From Rebecca billardiae RCC1528 (taxonomy: Eukaryota; Haptophyta), in contig OZ251238.1 in assembly GCA_965240325.2 (NCBI GenBank), positions 1,054,001 through 1,118,000 of the forward strand: a stretch of DNA of 64,000 bases. The letters are read 5' to 3'. The position numbers and the translations under genes are program-made. This document shows, piece by piece, positions 30,935 through 40,269 of the stretch. Positions within the stretch are counted from its first letter, which is position 1, and each line of letters opens with the position of its first letter. Under the pieces are notes generated by a model. That model was not told the origin of the DNA. It saw only the letters and a program-made list of their open reading frames with translations, and ran no database searches.

Positions 30935-32932
30935 ATGGATGTGGGCACGCAGCTCGCGCCCTTCCTGACGGATGCACAGCTGCGCCACCTGGCGGGCGGC
31001 TCGGCGGAGCTCGACCTCGCGACTGTCGAGTCGATCGAGCTCACCGCCGACGCGAGCGAGCACTCACTCGCCGCGCTCGGCGCGCGGCTGCCGGCGCTTG
31101 CGGAGCTGAAGCTCTCTGGCTCGCGAGTGCCGAGCCTGCGCGAGCTGGGTACGCGGCTGTCGGGGCTGACGGTGCTCTGGATCGCGCGTTCGGGGCTCGA
31201 GACGCTCGACGGCATCGCCGCGCTCCCGCGGCTTCGCGAGCTCTACGCATCCTTCAACCGCGTGCAGTCGCTCGAGCCGTGTGTCGGGCTGGCCGCTCTG
31301 GAGGTGGTCGACCTGGAGGGCAACGAGGTGGCGGCGGCGCAGGAGGCGGCGCACCTGCGCGACGCGACGGCGCTGCACGCGCTCGTGCTCACCGCCAACC
31401 CGTGCACCCGCGGCGGCGAGCGCGCGTACCGGCGGGAGGTGCGGCGCGCGCTCCCGTGGCTAGCCCTGCTCGACGAGCTGCCGCTCGCGGACGGCGAGGC
31501 CGCGACCGAGGCCGACGTCGACGACGCCGACGACGTCGCCGACGCAGGCGGTGGCGCCGGTGGCGGCGAAGCCGGGGCTGGAGTGCGCGACGAGGCTGCG
31601 CGCGCGCCCAGCGCACCCTCCGGCGTTGGAGCTGCGGCCGCGCGCGGCGCCGCCCCTGGGCAAGCGGCGCAGGCAGGCCCCGGCCGTGCAGTGGAGGAGG
31701 AGGAGGATCTGGTGGCGGCGCTGCTGCGGCAGGGGGACGCGGACGAAATGCGTGCGTACGACGTGAGCACGCTGCCGCCGCTTGGGCTGGGCGGGCCGGC
31801 CCTGGCCGCGGCCGCGGCGGCGGGCACGCCCCTGGGGCTCGGCGGCAGGGCGGCGGGAGCATTGGAAATGGAGCGAAGCCTGGCACGGTCTGACGTGTCG
31901 GCGCGCGGCGCTGCGTCGGCGCTGCGCCCACTCTCGGGCGGCGCGGCGGTGGGCGGCGTCAGCGCGAGCGCGCGCGGTGCGCTTGCCTCGCCGCGCCGGC
32001 CTCACACCTCGGCGGGCATGCGCAGACTGCTGCACGCCGCCGCGTCGACGCATGGCGCGAGCGGCCCTCACAGCGCCCACCCGCTGGCGGCGACTGCGGC
32101 TGCAGTGCTCGCGCTCACAGATGCGGCGGGCGCGTCCGACAGCAGCTCGGCCTCCGAGCTCACACGCGGGGCAGAGCCGCTGTGCGGCGCGCTCGGCGCC
32201 GCGCGCGCGTGCCGGCTGCGCCGCGCTGCGCGTGCAGAGGCGGGGGCGGAGGCGGAGGCGGAGGCTGTAGCTGAGACAGACTGGTCGCGTGCCGGCAGGC
32301 TCGCCCCAGGGTTCCCTCCGCCCGCGCCGGCCGCGCGCCGCCCTGCCACGGCGGGCGGCGGCGGCTGGAGCCGCGCCGGCCGGGCCCCGGAGGCGGAGGC
32401 TGCCCAGTCGGAATTCAGCGAGCTCGTCACCGAGCTGCGCGCGCACAAGCTCGCGCGAGCACTCGGGCTGGGCACATGGGAGGCGGCGGGCGACGAGGAC
32501 GAGCGCAGCGGCGCGGGCGCGCTTGCCGAGGGCGGCGCCGCCGATGCGTTCTCGCGCAGGCTGCTTGCCCTCGAGCTCAGCCAGACGACGCGACCGCCGA
32601 CGGGCGCGTCCGCGTCCTCCGACGACCGCGCCTCGTGCACGTCCGATGCGTCGACGCACGTTGCAGGCGGCGCGACCTTCGCGCTGGGCGCGGGCACGGC
32701 CGGCAGTGTTGACGGGGCACTGCTCAGTGCGCGGCTGCTGCCCTCCTCGCTCCCACTGGCAATGGGCGGTGCGGTCGCACACACAGGCGGAGGTGGCCAG
32801 CCGGACCCGGCGGCAGCGGCGGTGGAGGTCGACCCCGCCGCCGACGAGCAGCCCACGGTGGAGGATGGCCCGGCTGAGCAGCGGCAGCAGCGCATTCTGC
32901 TGATCGACAGCGGCCAGTGGCAGCAGGGATGA
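30935..32932 (+). CDS. LRRC56: LRRC56/ODA8-like leucine-rich repeat protein
   Basis: 665 residues, single exon, from the first ATG (MDVGTQLAPFL). The N-terminal ~150 residues are leucine-rich repeats: DLATVESIELTADASEHSL, LPALAELKLSGSRVPSLREL, LSGLTVLWIARSGLETLDGI, LPRLRELYASFNRVQSLEP and LAALEVVDLEGNEV. This exact series, including the ATVESIEL start and the ELYASFN repeat, is the hallmark of LRRC56, whose Chlamydomonas counterpart ODA8 helps preassemble and transport outer dynein arms into cilia. The remaining ~500 residues are low-complexity alanine/serine/acidic sequence with scattered helical segments, as is common for LRRC56 orthologues. Together with IFT57 in this window it implies motile flagella. 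Confidence 0.85.
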   Translation: MDVGTQLAPFLTDAQLRHLAGGSAELDLATVESIELTADASEHSLAALGARLPALAELKLSGSRVPSLRELGTRLSGLTVLWIARSGLETLDGIAALPRLRELYASFNRVQSLEPCVGLAALEVVDLEGNEVAAAQEAAHLRDATALHALVLTANPCTRGGERAYRREVRRALPWLALLDELPLADGEAATEADVDDADDVADAGGGAGGGEAGAGVRDEAARAPSAPSGVGAAAARGAAPGQAAQAGPGRAVEEEEDLVAALLRQGDADEMRAYDVSTLPPLGLGGPALAAAAAAGTPLGLGGRAAGALEMERSLARSDVSARGAASALRPLSGGAAVGGVSASARGALASPRRPHTSAGMRRLLHAAASTHGASGPHSAHPLAATAAAVLALTDAAGASDSSSASELTRGAEPLCGALGAARACRLRRAARAEAGAEAEAEAVAETDWSRAGRLAPGFPPPAPAARRPATAGGGGWSRAGRAPEAEAAQSEFSELVTELRAHKLARALGLGTWEAAGDEDERSGAGALAEGGAADAFSRRLLALELSQTTRPPTGASASSDDRASCTSDASTHVAGGATFALGAGTAGSVDGALLSARLLPSSLPLAMGGAVAHTGGGGQPDPAAAAVEVDPAADEQPTVEDGPAEQRQQRILLIDSGQWQQG

Positions 32933-33169
32933 TGACGAAGCCCGAGTCGACGATGGCTCACTACGTCGATCTAATTCTGCTGCTGCGCTATATATTTCTA
33001 ATAACTAATATATGACCGCGTTCCGCGGTCCTTCCGTAGAACCAACGCAGTTAGGGGCCCGCGGTGTACCCTCCGTCGGCTGCTGTCAGTCTGACATGCG
33101 TAACACTAACAGTTCGCCTGAGCTGCCACCGCCAACTCAGTTGCCGCCCACCGGGCCGGCGGGCCGAGT

Positions 33170-34391
33170 CACTGTCGCCGACGCCGACGCGCCGCCCGGG
33201 CCGCGCGGGGAAGCGGCCGCCGTGGCGCGGGCCGGCGCGTGCGCGCGTGCGGGCGCACCTGCTTGAGGTGCTCGCGCTGCGCCATGCGCTCGACGACGGG
33301 CCGCTGGTCGCTCAGCCGGCTCGCCTCGTGCCGGCAGAGCGAGAGCGCGCGCCACGCGGCTGCCCCGGCCTGCCGCTGCGCAGCCGCGCACCGAGACCGA
33401 GCGGGAGCTCGGGGTGGAACGAGGCGAGCGGGGCGTCGCGCCTGCCGCCGCGCGTGCGCGCCTGCTCCACCGCGCCGCCGTGCTCGCCCGCCGCCTCCTC
33501 CGCCGCGTCGGCGGCCTCGAAGACGGCGGCGGCCAGCCAGCGGCAGGCTCGGAGCCCGTGCGCGCTCAACCGGCGCCGATCGCCTCGACGGCCGTCTACT
33601 CCACAGCTGGCTGCTCGAGCTGCTGCACGGGGCGTCGCGACGAGGGCGCCGCGCGCGCCCAGCGCGTCCGTCGCCGCGTCGCGCAGCGCGTCGAGCTCGG
33701 CGCCGCGCTTCGCCAGCTCGGCGCACAGCGCCTCCGCGCACACGTGCTGGCATGCAGCACGGCCTCTCTAGTCTCTGGCATCAGTGTCTGTGTGACGCCG
33801 CCCATCCGTGCGCGCGCAGCTCGGCTGCAGCTCGGCTGCAGCTCGACGGCGGACTCGTCGCGGCTGGCGGCGAGGGTGCGCAACGCGTCGACGGCCGAGG
33901 CCTGCAGCCCGGTGATCGCCGCGTCGACGCGCGCGGCGCATTCCCCTCGCAGCTCCTCGCGCTGGCCGCGCTCGCGTGGCAGCAGTGTCTCATGCGAGCG
34001 TTCGGCACTGGCCGTCCGCTGCTCGTCCTCACGCTGCTGCACCTCAGCGCCGCCGTCGACCGAGTTGAGGAGGAGCTCGCGCTCGGCGTCGAGGAGCGAG
34101 CTCGCGTGCTCGAGCTCGCCCTTCAGCTGCGCGAACTCCGGGCGCATCCGGCTCATCTCCGCTGCGTGGCTCCAGGCGCGCTCCGATCCTCAAGGCGTCG
34201 CCAACGAGCTCGTGAGCGTGCTCCGGACTCGGCTCGCCCTTGCGCGCTCCTCCTCGAGCGACGAACGCGCCCGCGGGCAGGCTGTTGACCGCCGCCTCCG
34301 CCGCGATCTCGCCGCCCCCGCCGCGATCTCGTCGCGCATGCTTTGCAGCGAGGCGCTGTGTGCGCGCCGTCGGCACGGCCTGGCGAGACTC
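33170..34391 (-). pseudogene. Possible multi-exon coiled-coil gene, decayed or unresolved
   Basis: Several minus-strand segments look coding but cannot be joined cleanly. They are: a charged helix (SSLEEERARASRVRSTLTSS) interrupted by an in-frame TGA near 34193; MRPEFAQLKGELEHASSLLD and LRTLAASRDESAVELQ; then, in another frame, CAEALCAELAKRGAELDALR, AAVFEAADAAEEAAGEHGG and finally ALSLCRHEASRLSDQRPVVE to HLKQ. A GTGCG donor after HLKQ and an acceptor directly followed by TGA (about 33170) would end the gene. The pattern is that of a long coiled-coil protein, but the internal stop and unplaced introns leave open whether it is functional. Confidence 0.35.
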
Positions 34392-36271
34392 TGAGGCGAG
34401 ACCGCGGACCGAGACGCGCGCGACGCCTCGGGGAGAGCCGTCGGAGCGGAGCGCGAGGGCGAGAGCAGAGCGCGAGGGGGAGACCAGCGGCCGGCCGGCT
34501 CCCGCCACCGCGCGCGCACCGCGGCGTACGCGGCGCCGACACGCACGTCCCCGGCCAGGGCGCCGCAGCGACGCCAACGCGAGCGAACGAGCGAGCGAGC
34601 AGCCGTGGGGACTCGCTCGCTACTCGCTAGACGCTCGGGCAAAGACCCTCCGTGCTCGTTCGAATAAATATACGGGGCCGCGCGCGCGCCTGGCGGCTCC
34701 GAGTATCCAACTTATTCGCGTATCTAAAATCCGTTTAGTGAATAAGTAGCAAAACTTGATCACTTCCAAGTGCCCGTAGTGTGTGGCCTATGTTTCCAGC
34801 ACCAAGTGATGCATCGGTAAATAACAGCGCGCCGCGCGCGCACGCAGTACGCCGACATGCAGTAGTTGAGGAGGACCCTGACCATGCACATCAACATGCA
34901 CTTTCAAAAGGTTGCTGCGCTTAGGCCCGGTTTGTAGGCGGGTAACTTGTTACTTTTTACAAGCCGCCATAGGCGCCATTCAAAGAATCTCGTTTAACAT
35001 TAGTGCACAGGTGGTTCATCCATCGAGGCAGGCGGGTAATGTGGTTGAACAAGCGCTATTCAAAAGAATCTCTTTTAATATTATAAGGCGGTCGTTCATC
35101 CATCGAGACAGGCGGGTAGCTGTTTAAACAAAGCGCTATTCAGAAGCATCTGGCCTCATAGCTGTTTTCGACCCAAAACAATCAAACGTCGCTCGGCAAA
35201 CTCGTACTCCAGCATACAAGAATGACAAAAATACTCACTTGTTTCACCCCCGGGGTATCTGATCCCACGTCCGTCCATCGACTTATGCGGAATGGCGTGG
35301 GCGCGCTTATTTCGTCAAGCGCGTAGTTGCTAACTGCAGAGCACTATGGGCCAACGTACCCCTCGAAAAAGCGAAAACTCACCCTCCAACACCCCTCAAA
35401 ATCGTCCCCCGTCCCCTTTTCTTTGATCAAAAGATCTTTTTGACAACGTAGTGAGGGCCCCCGGCGGGGCTCCACTCCACGCTACGCGCTCCGCCCTACA
35501 CCGCGGGCCATAACTAGTCAGGCAGGTCAGTGCATTAATGAGCAACGCCGAACGCGGCAGCCCGATCTGCCGCGCATCCGTGGCACGGAGCCAATCGTCA
35601 TGTAGTGTGCAATCGGTCCGAATGTCGTCATCACACTACACTAACTACACTCTACAGCACCGTTCAAAATAGAAATGGGAGCAGCTACGGGACGCATCCG
35701 CCACTCGTCTCTTCTCTACAGACGTCACAGCGTTGCGTGTTGCTGCTCCGGCGGCATCATCAGCATCACGCACTCACGCGCCTATATTATTTCGGGCGTG
35801 CAACTGCAAATGAGCCGAGCGCGTGCAAGCTGAATTGCGGGTTGGCTGACTGCGACTGCGACGCAGTCGGCGTTGCAGATCGCGCGTAGTCGGTGTGACA
35901 ATTGGTGGCAGAGACGACGGATGACAGCATGCCGAAGCGGCGCATGCCCTTCCAATTGGTGTCTACTTGCCCACCATCCACCCCGGCGGACGATCCAGCG
36001 ATGGCGCCGCGACTCTGAGCGCGCACAGTAGGCGAGGTGCGCTGGCGGGACGAGCCGGGCGGCACTGAACCCACTGAAGCCGGGGCCACAACCTTTCCTG
36101 AAGGGTCTTTAGCTTAGGCCGCCCCCATATCCTCGCGTCGCGTCGTCTCGCGCTGCTCACCTGTACGTCTGTCGTGCGCACGCTGGCTGCCGTAGTTCAT
36201 ACTGTCATAGCAGACGACTGCTGCCAGGCTATTGGCGCAGCCCGGAGCCCATGGGCCGCCATCCGTACTCC
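34392..36271. other. Intergenic region with short tandem repeats
   Basis: No gene supported. It contains the ~85-bp repeats annotated separately and a stretch near 35440-35520 rich in GGGCCCCC/GGGGCTCC. Confidence 0.5.
34969..35152. repeat. Degenerate ~85-bp tandem repeat
   Basis: Two full units and part of a third share GCGC[CT]ATTCAAA.GAATCTC, then GTTCATCCATCGAG.CAGGC and GGCGGGTA. An upstream partial unit with TAGGCGGGTAACTTGTTA precedes them. The units differ at about one base in six. Confidence 0.75.
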
Positions 36272-37042
36272 TCAGCGGCCACCGCGCCCGCCACGCCCAG
36301 CACGCCCGCCGCGCTTCCCGCGCCCGCCGCGCCCGCCGCCGCGCCCGCCGCCGCGCCCGCCGCCGCGCCCGCCGCCGCGCCCGCTCTCGGGCTGCGCAGG
36401 CGCGGCGCCCTCCGTGCCGCGCCCGCTGCCCGTGCCCTCGCGCTGGCTGCGCTCAATGTACGCGGTGCGCTCCTCGTCCGAGAGCGCCTGCCACTTGGCG
36501 CCGAGGGCCTTTGCAATGTCGCCGAAGGAGAGCTCGGGGTTCTCCGCCTTGACCGCCGGGCGATGGTCACGGCAGAAGACGATGAAGGCGCGCGCGCTCG
36601 CCGAGAGCTGGTGCGCGCCGCCGCCGCTGCCGCTGCCGCGCGCCCCCCCGCCCTTCTTCTTCCCAAAGCCCTTGCCGCGCGCGACGAGCGGCTGCACGTG
36701 CACGATCCCGTCCTCGAAGTCGGAGTCGCCGTCGAGAGGCACCTCGTCGATGTCGATGCGCGCGCGCTTCTGCCCCGGCGGGCCGTGCCAGTGGTACGCG
36801 ACGAAGCGCCAGAGCCGTCGGCACTCGTCCTCGTCGCGACTCGTCAGGCTCGCGACCGCGCTCCAGTCGATGGTCTCCGACTTGTTCGAGGCGACGACCG
36901 AGTGCACCATCTCGACAAAGCGCTGCACCTCCACGAGGGAGTGCCGCGACGTCACGAGCACCTGCGGATCCAAGTCATCCACGCGCCGGTACGGCGGCAG
37001 ATCGCGATCGCGCCGCGGCGCCATCGTCGCCCAACGATCCAC
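36272..37042 (-). CDS. SANT-like/HMG-box protein with RGG tail
   Basis: 256 residues, or 250 if the second methionine is used. Residues about 35-86 form a Myb/SANT-like three-helix segment (VEVQRFVEMVHSVVASNK, TIDWSAVASLTSRDEDECRR, LWRFVAYHW). A basic glycine-rich linker is followed by an HMG box (about 146-204) with AFIVFCRDHRPAVKAENP, FGDIAKALGAKWQALSDEER and TAYIERSQRE, carrying the conserved aromatic and lysine positions. The last 35 residues are repeated GRGGGRGG. HMG boxes bend DNA and act in chromatin and transcription; the RGG tail suggests additional RNA binding and arginine methylation. The SANT-plus-HMG combination on one short protein is known in protists, but I cannot name an orthologue. 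Confidence 0.8.
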   Translation of the reverse strand: MDRWATMAPRRDRDLPPYRRVDDLDPQVLVTSRHSLVEVQRFVEMVHSVVASNKSETIDWSAVASLTSRDEDECRRLWRFVAYHWHGPPGQKRARIDIDEVPLDGDSDFEDGIVHVQPLVARGKGFGKKKGGGARGSGSGGGAHQLSASARAFIVFCRDHRPAVKAENPELSFGDIAKALGAKWQALSDEERTAYIERSQREGTGSGRGTEGAAPAQPESGRGGGRGGGRGGGRGGGRGGRGKRGGRAGRGGRGGR

Positions 37043-37610
37043 TACCGGAACAACTCGTCAGGCCAACAAATAAAAGGAATCGCTTATTATGACGCGATGC
37101 TGCATGGGGGAAACTCTAAAAACAAGTGCCTCCGCTGGTCTTGCACGCGCGGGAAACTCTCACTGTGACAACTCGGCGGCACGGTTCACTATCGGAAACG
37201 GCCACTGCCGCCACTGCGCCGCCACGAGACGTTCGCATGAGACAGAGTCCGAGGTCCGACGCTTGGTGCTGCCAGCAAACAAGGCCACACGTAAGCGCCG
37301 CGTCGACTCTTGACAATTCCGCGAGCTGGCTGGGCGGTCCGTACTCCGTGCGCCGGCAGCGCCGCGTGCCGCAGGCGGCACGGGCAGCGGCTGTGCGGGT
37401 TGATGATGCCGCCGCGCCAGCCGAGCGGCCGCGCGCCGACGACGGCGTCGCGGCGCGCACTCCCCGGCGGCGGCCGCTAGTGCCCGTGCGGCCGTTATGC
37501 GCTCAGGCATCAGCTGGAGCTCGCGTGCCGATGCGAGGCCGCTGCGCCGTGCAGCGCGGCTCAGCGCGCTGTGCGCCGCGCCGAGCAGACAACGGCACGC
37601 GCCGTGCGGG
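37043..37610. other. Intergenic region
   Basis: Nothing supported. It lies between the HMG-box gene start and the Rab gene stop and so should contain the promoter of the former and the 3' UTR of the latter. Confidence 0.45.
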
Positions 37611-38664
37611 CTACTTGCCCGCGCAGCACGCGGGCTTCTTTTTGCCCGCCGCGGACGCTGAGCCCACGCTCACCGTCCCGCCGCCGCCGCCGCCCAGGCC
37701 GCCTCCGCCGCCGCCGCCCGCGCCGCCGCCCGCCGCCACTAGCCGCCCGACCACGTCGCGCGCGAGCGTGAGGAATGCGTCATCGACATTCAGCCTGGTG
37801 CGCGCGGAAGTCTCAAAGAATTTCATCCCGTACTCGTCGGCGAGCTGCTGGCCCTGCGCGGCGGAGACCTGCCGCTCGGCGGACAGGTCGGCCTTGTTGC
37901 CGATCAGCACTTTGTCCACGGTCTGCGGCGCGTTCGCCTCGATATTGGCTGCGCGGGAGGCGCGGCCGGGCGCCAGCGTGAGACAGAGGCCGCGGCGCGC
38001 GCGCACTCGCCTCCGCACCCGCACGGTGCCGCGCCGCGCGCCCGACGCTGCCGCCAAAACGCACCGACCCAGTTGCGGATGTTCTCCCACGTCTTCACCT
38101 TGGTCACGTCGTAGATCAGGAAGATCCCCATCGCGCCGCGGTAGTACGCCTGCGTGATCGTGCGGAAGCGCTCCTGCCCGGCTGTATCCCAGATCTGAAG
38201 TTTCACACGCCGACCATCGATCTCCATGGTCTGCGCGGCGGCGGGGCGCGCGGCGCGGCGGGCTCGTGGGCGGCCCGGCGCGAGGCCGATCCCGCACGCG
38301 CCGCGCGCACGGGCGCACCTTGATCTTGAAGTCGATGCCGATCGTCGCGAGGACTGACTCGTTAAAATCGTCGTCGGCGAATCTGAGCAGGAGCGACGTC
38401 TTGCCGACGGTCGTGTCGCCAATCATCATGAGCTGCGGCGCGCGCGGGGTGCGCAGGGCGATTGGTGGCTGAGCACTCCCCCTGCGCCCGCTGGCGCGCG
38501 GCTGCGGCGACGCGGCGCCCGGGTCTGTGCTCTGCCGCGCGCACGCGCCCGCTGCTCGCGGCAGCAGACGATCGGGGCTCACTCTCGCGCGCGCCGGGCT
38601 GGCGCACCTTAATCTGCATGTCGAAATTCCGAGCGGCGCCGGCTCCTCCCTGCGGAGCCGCCAT
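37611..38664 (-). CDS. Rab-family small GTPase, four exons
   Basis: Exons 38664-38608, 38432-38319, 38230-38065 and 37948-37611 splice in frame to 224 residues. G-motifs: [15 protein letters not shown] (P-loop, 24-31), switch [32 protein letters not shown] (71-90), LIGNKADLS (G4, 129-133) and ETSA (G5, 158-161). IGIDFKIK and the [12 protein letters not shown] segment place it near the Rab1/Rab8 group of secretory Rabs, which recruit tethers and motors to vesicles. All introns start GTGCG and end GCAG (175, 88 and 116 bp), and the first joins the N-terminal extension [19 protein letters not shown] to the P-loop strand. The C-terminal linker is poly-glycine. The end is [10 protein letters not shown], fitting the CCXXX geranylgeranylation pattern seen in Rab11-type tails. 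Confidence 0.92.
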
Positions 38665-39687
38665 GTCCGCGGCGCGTGCGCTCGAGAGCCGCCGCGCTGT
38701 CGCTGCCTCGCCCAACGGCCCGACGCGTGCGCGGGCGTAGCAGCACCTTGGCGGCGGAGGGCCAAGAGAGCTGGTCAGCCTGGCCGACCGAGGGCAGCTG
38801 AGGCGGGCAGGCGCCGCAGAATTTCAGCATGGCGGCCGCTCGCTTTGCCGGCTACACCTCAAGCCTTACTTACCCTTGGTAGCCTTCTCGGCACGATGCG
38901 CATTTCATCTCGTCGCGCGCGCACGCGCCTCAGTCCTGGACGCGCCGAACCACGGCGTGATGCCGCACGGCACCGCCGGCGCAAGTCGGGGAGAGTGCAC
39001 GCTCAGCGCAGTCATGAGCTTCGTGTCGTGCGCTCGCAGAGCGGGGAGGTGAGCCATTCGGGCAAATGCACGCCGATGCGCGCTCGGGCACTGGTCTGGC
39101 TGTCGAGGTGGGCTGGTTTGCGCGCGCGGGGCGATGAACGGACTTGCATCTGGGCGATTGTTGTCCCATCGCGCCCTGTGGATCAGGGTCCTTAACGCAG
39201 GGCCCGGCCCGGCCGGAGCAGGCAGGAGCACGGGCGGTGCACTTCCGGCCCAGTCGATTTGGAAATGCACTTGCGATGAGTCAGCGTAGGCGGATGCTTG
39301 CGCTCCGCGTTGGCACAGGCCGCACAGCGCCGAGGCGGACTTGCTGCGCGGTTCGCGGGACTTACTGTGACACGGTCCGCGAGTCTCAGGCCGACGGCGC
39401 GGCTGTCGTCTGTCGGGCACTAAGTATTAATGACCCGCGACCGGCCCGGCCGGACCAGCTCGAGCAGAGATGTCTGCTACGCGTGCGAGCCTTGGTGGGC
39501 AGCCGCAAACGGAGGCCCCTGCGGTGTCGGCGATCGTGCTCGCGAGCAGCGGCGTGTACGAGTACGGTCTGCCGCCCACTCCGGGGAAGAATGAGCTGCG
39601 AGTTACTCAGGTTGAGGGTGCGGGCAAAGCCTCTTGGCGCAAAATCTTGCCTTCTTATCCTCTGAATTACGCGCGAATCGGCGATGT
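38665..39687. other. Intergenic region
   Basis: No supported gene. A 74-codon plus-strand frame (39470-39694) starts with ATG but ends inside the tRNA gene; see the rejected items. Confidence 0.5.
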
Positions 39688-39760
39688 GCCCTGATAGCTC
39701 AGTCGGTAGAGCGCACGCCCTTTAAGCGTGTGGCCCCGGGTTCGAGCCCCGGTCAGGGTG
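39688..39760 (+). tRNA. tRNA-Lys (anticodon UUU)
   Basis: 73 nt fold into a complete cloverleaf: acceptor GCCCTGA with TCAGGGT (first pair G:U), D arm GCTC/GAGC, anticodon stem CACGC/GCGTG with loop CCTTTAA, T stem CCGGG/CCCGG with loop TTCGAGC, discriminator G. Internal Pol III promoters are canonical: A box TAGCTCAGTCGG, B box GGTTCGAGCC. A TTTT terminator follows at 39764-39767. CCA is not encoded. The base before the anticodon is C rather than the near-universal U33. There is no intron. Confidence 0.93.
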
Positions 39761-39763
39761 CTA

Positions 39764-39767
39764 CTTT
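39764..39767 (+). terminator. Pol III terminator of the tRNA gene
   Basis: A run of four T residues lies three bases downstream of the tRNA 3' end, the standard RNA polymerase III stop signal. Confidence 0.8.
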
Positions 39768-40269
39768 TGCGCGTAGCCGTTTTCACCGACTTTTGACGCA
39801 CTTTCGCCCACTGTCGCTCGGCCGATTATACCGGGGCGCCGCTGTGCCACTGACGCAGCATACTACCGTCGGATACCGCGCTACTTGAAAACGACTGTAC
39901 GCTTGCTTCGTATGCGGAGCGCTAACGGCGTGCAGGCATAGGGTGATCAAGCGCGGGTCCGAGTGCCGGTCCGCCGCAGCGCGTCGCCGCGGGCTGTCCG
40001 AAACGTTTGCCGAGACGATCGGGAGACTTCATATCGAGTTCGGCGGCCGCCGCGTCCGCATCATCAGCAGCAAGAACTCTGAGTCGGCGGGGTAGTGACC
40101 CGCGCCGGGCCCGGTCCGTATAACGATCCGTATAATAACGGTCAGGCCGCCGTGAGCCAACGGCACCGGGTGAACTGAGACTCGGAGTCGACTGCTGTGG
40201 CAACGGACGGCGGATCGCTGCTTGCAACGGCCCAGGTCGGTCCGAGCCGCTGCCCGCGCGGGGAGCCGG
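39768..40269. other. Intergenic region
   Basis: No gene seen. It separates the tRNA from the 3' end of the Amt-like gene on the minus strand. Confidence 0.45.

Noticed and set aside
39470-39694. 74-codon ATG frame ending in the tRNA gene
   Set aside because: Composition is acceptable, but it has no recognisable homology and terminates inside the tRNA, so coding is not supported.
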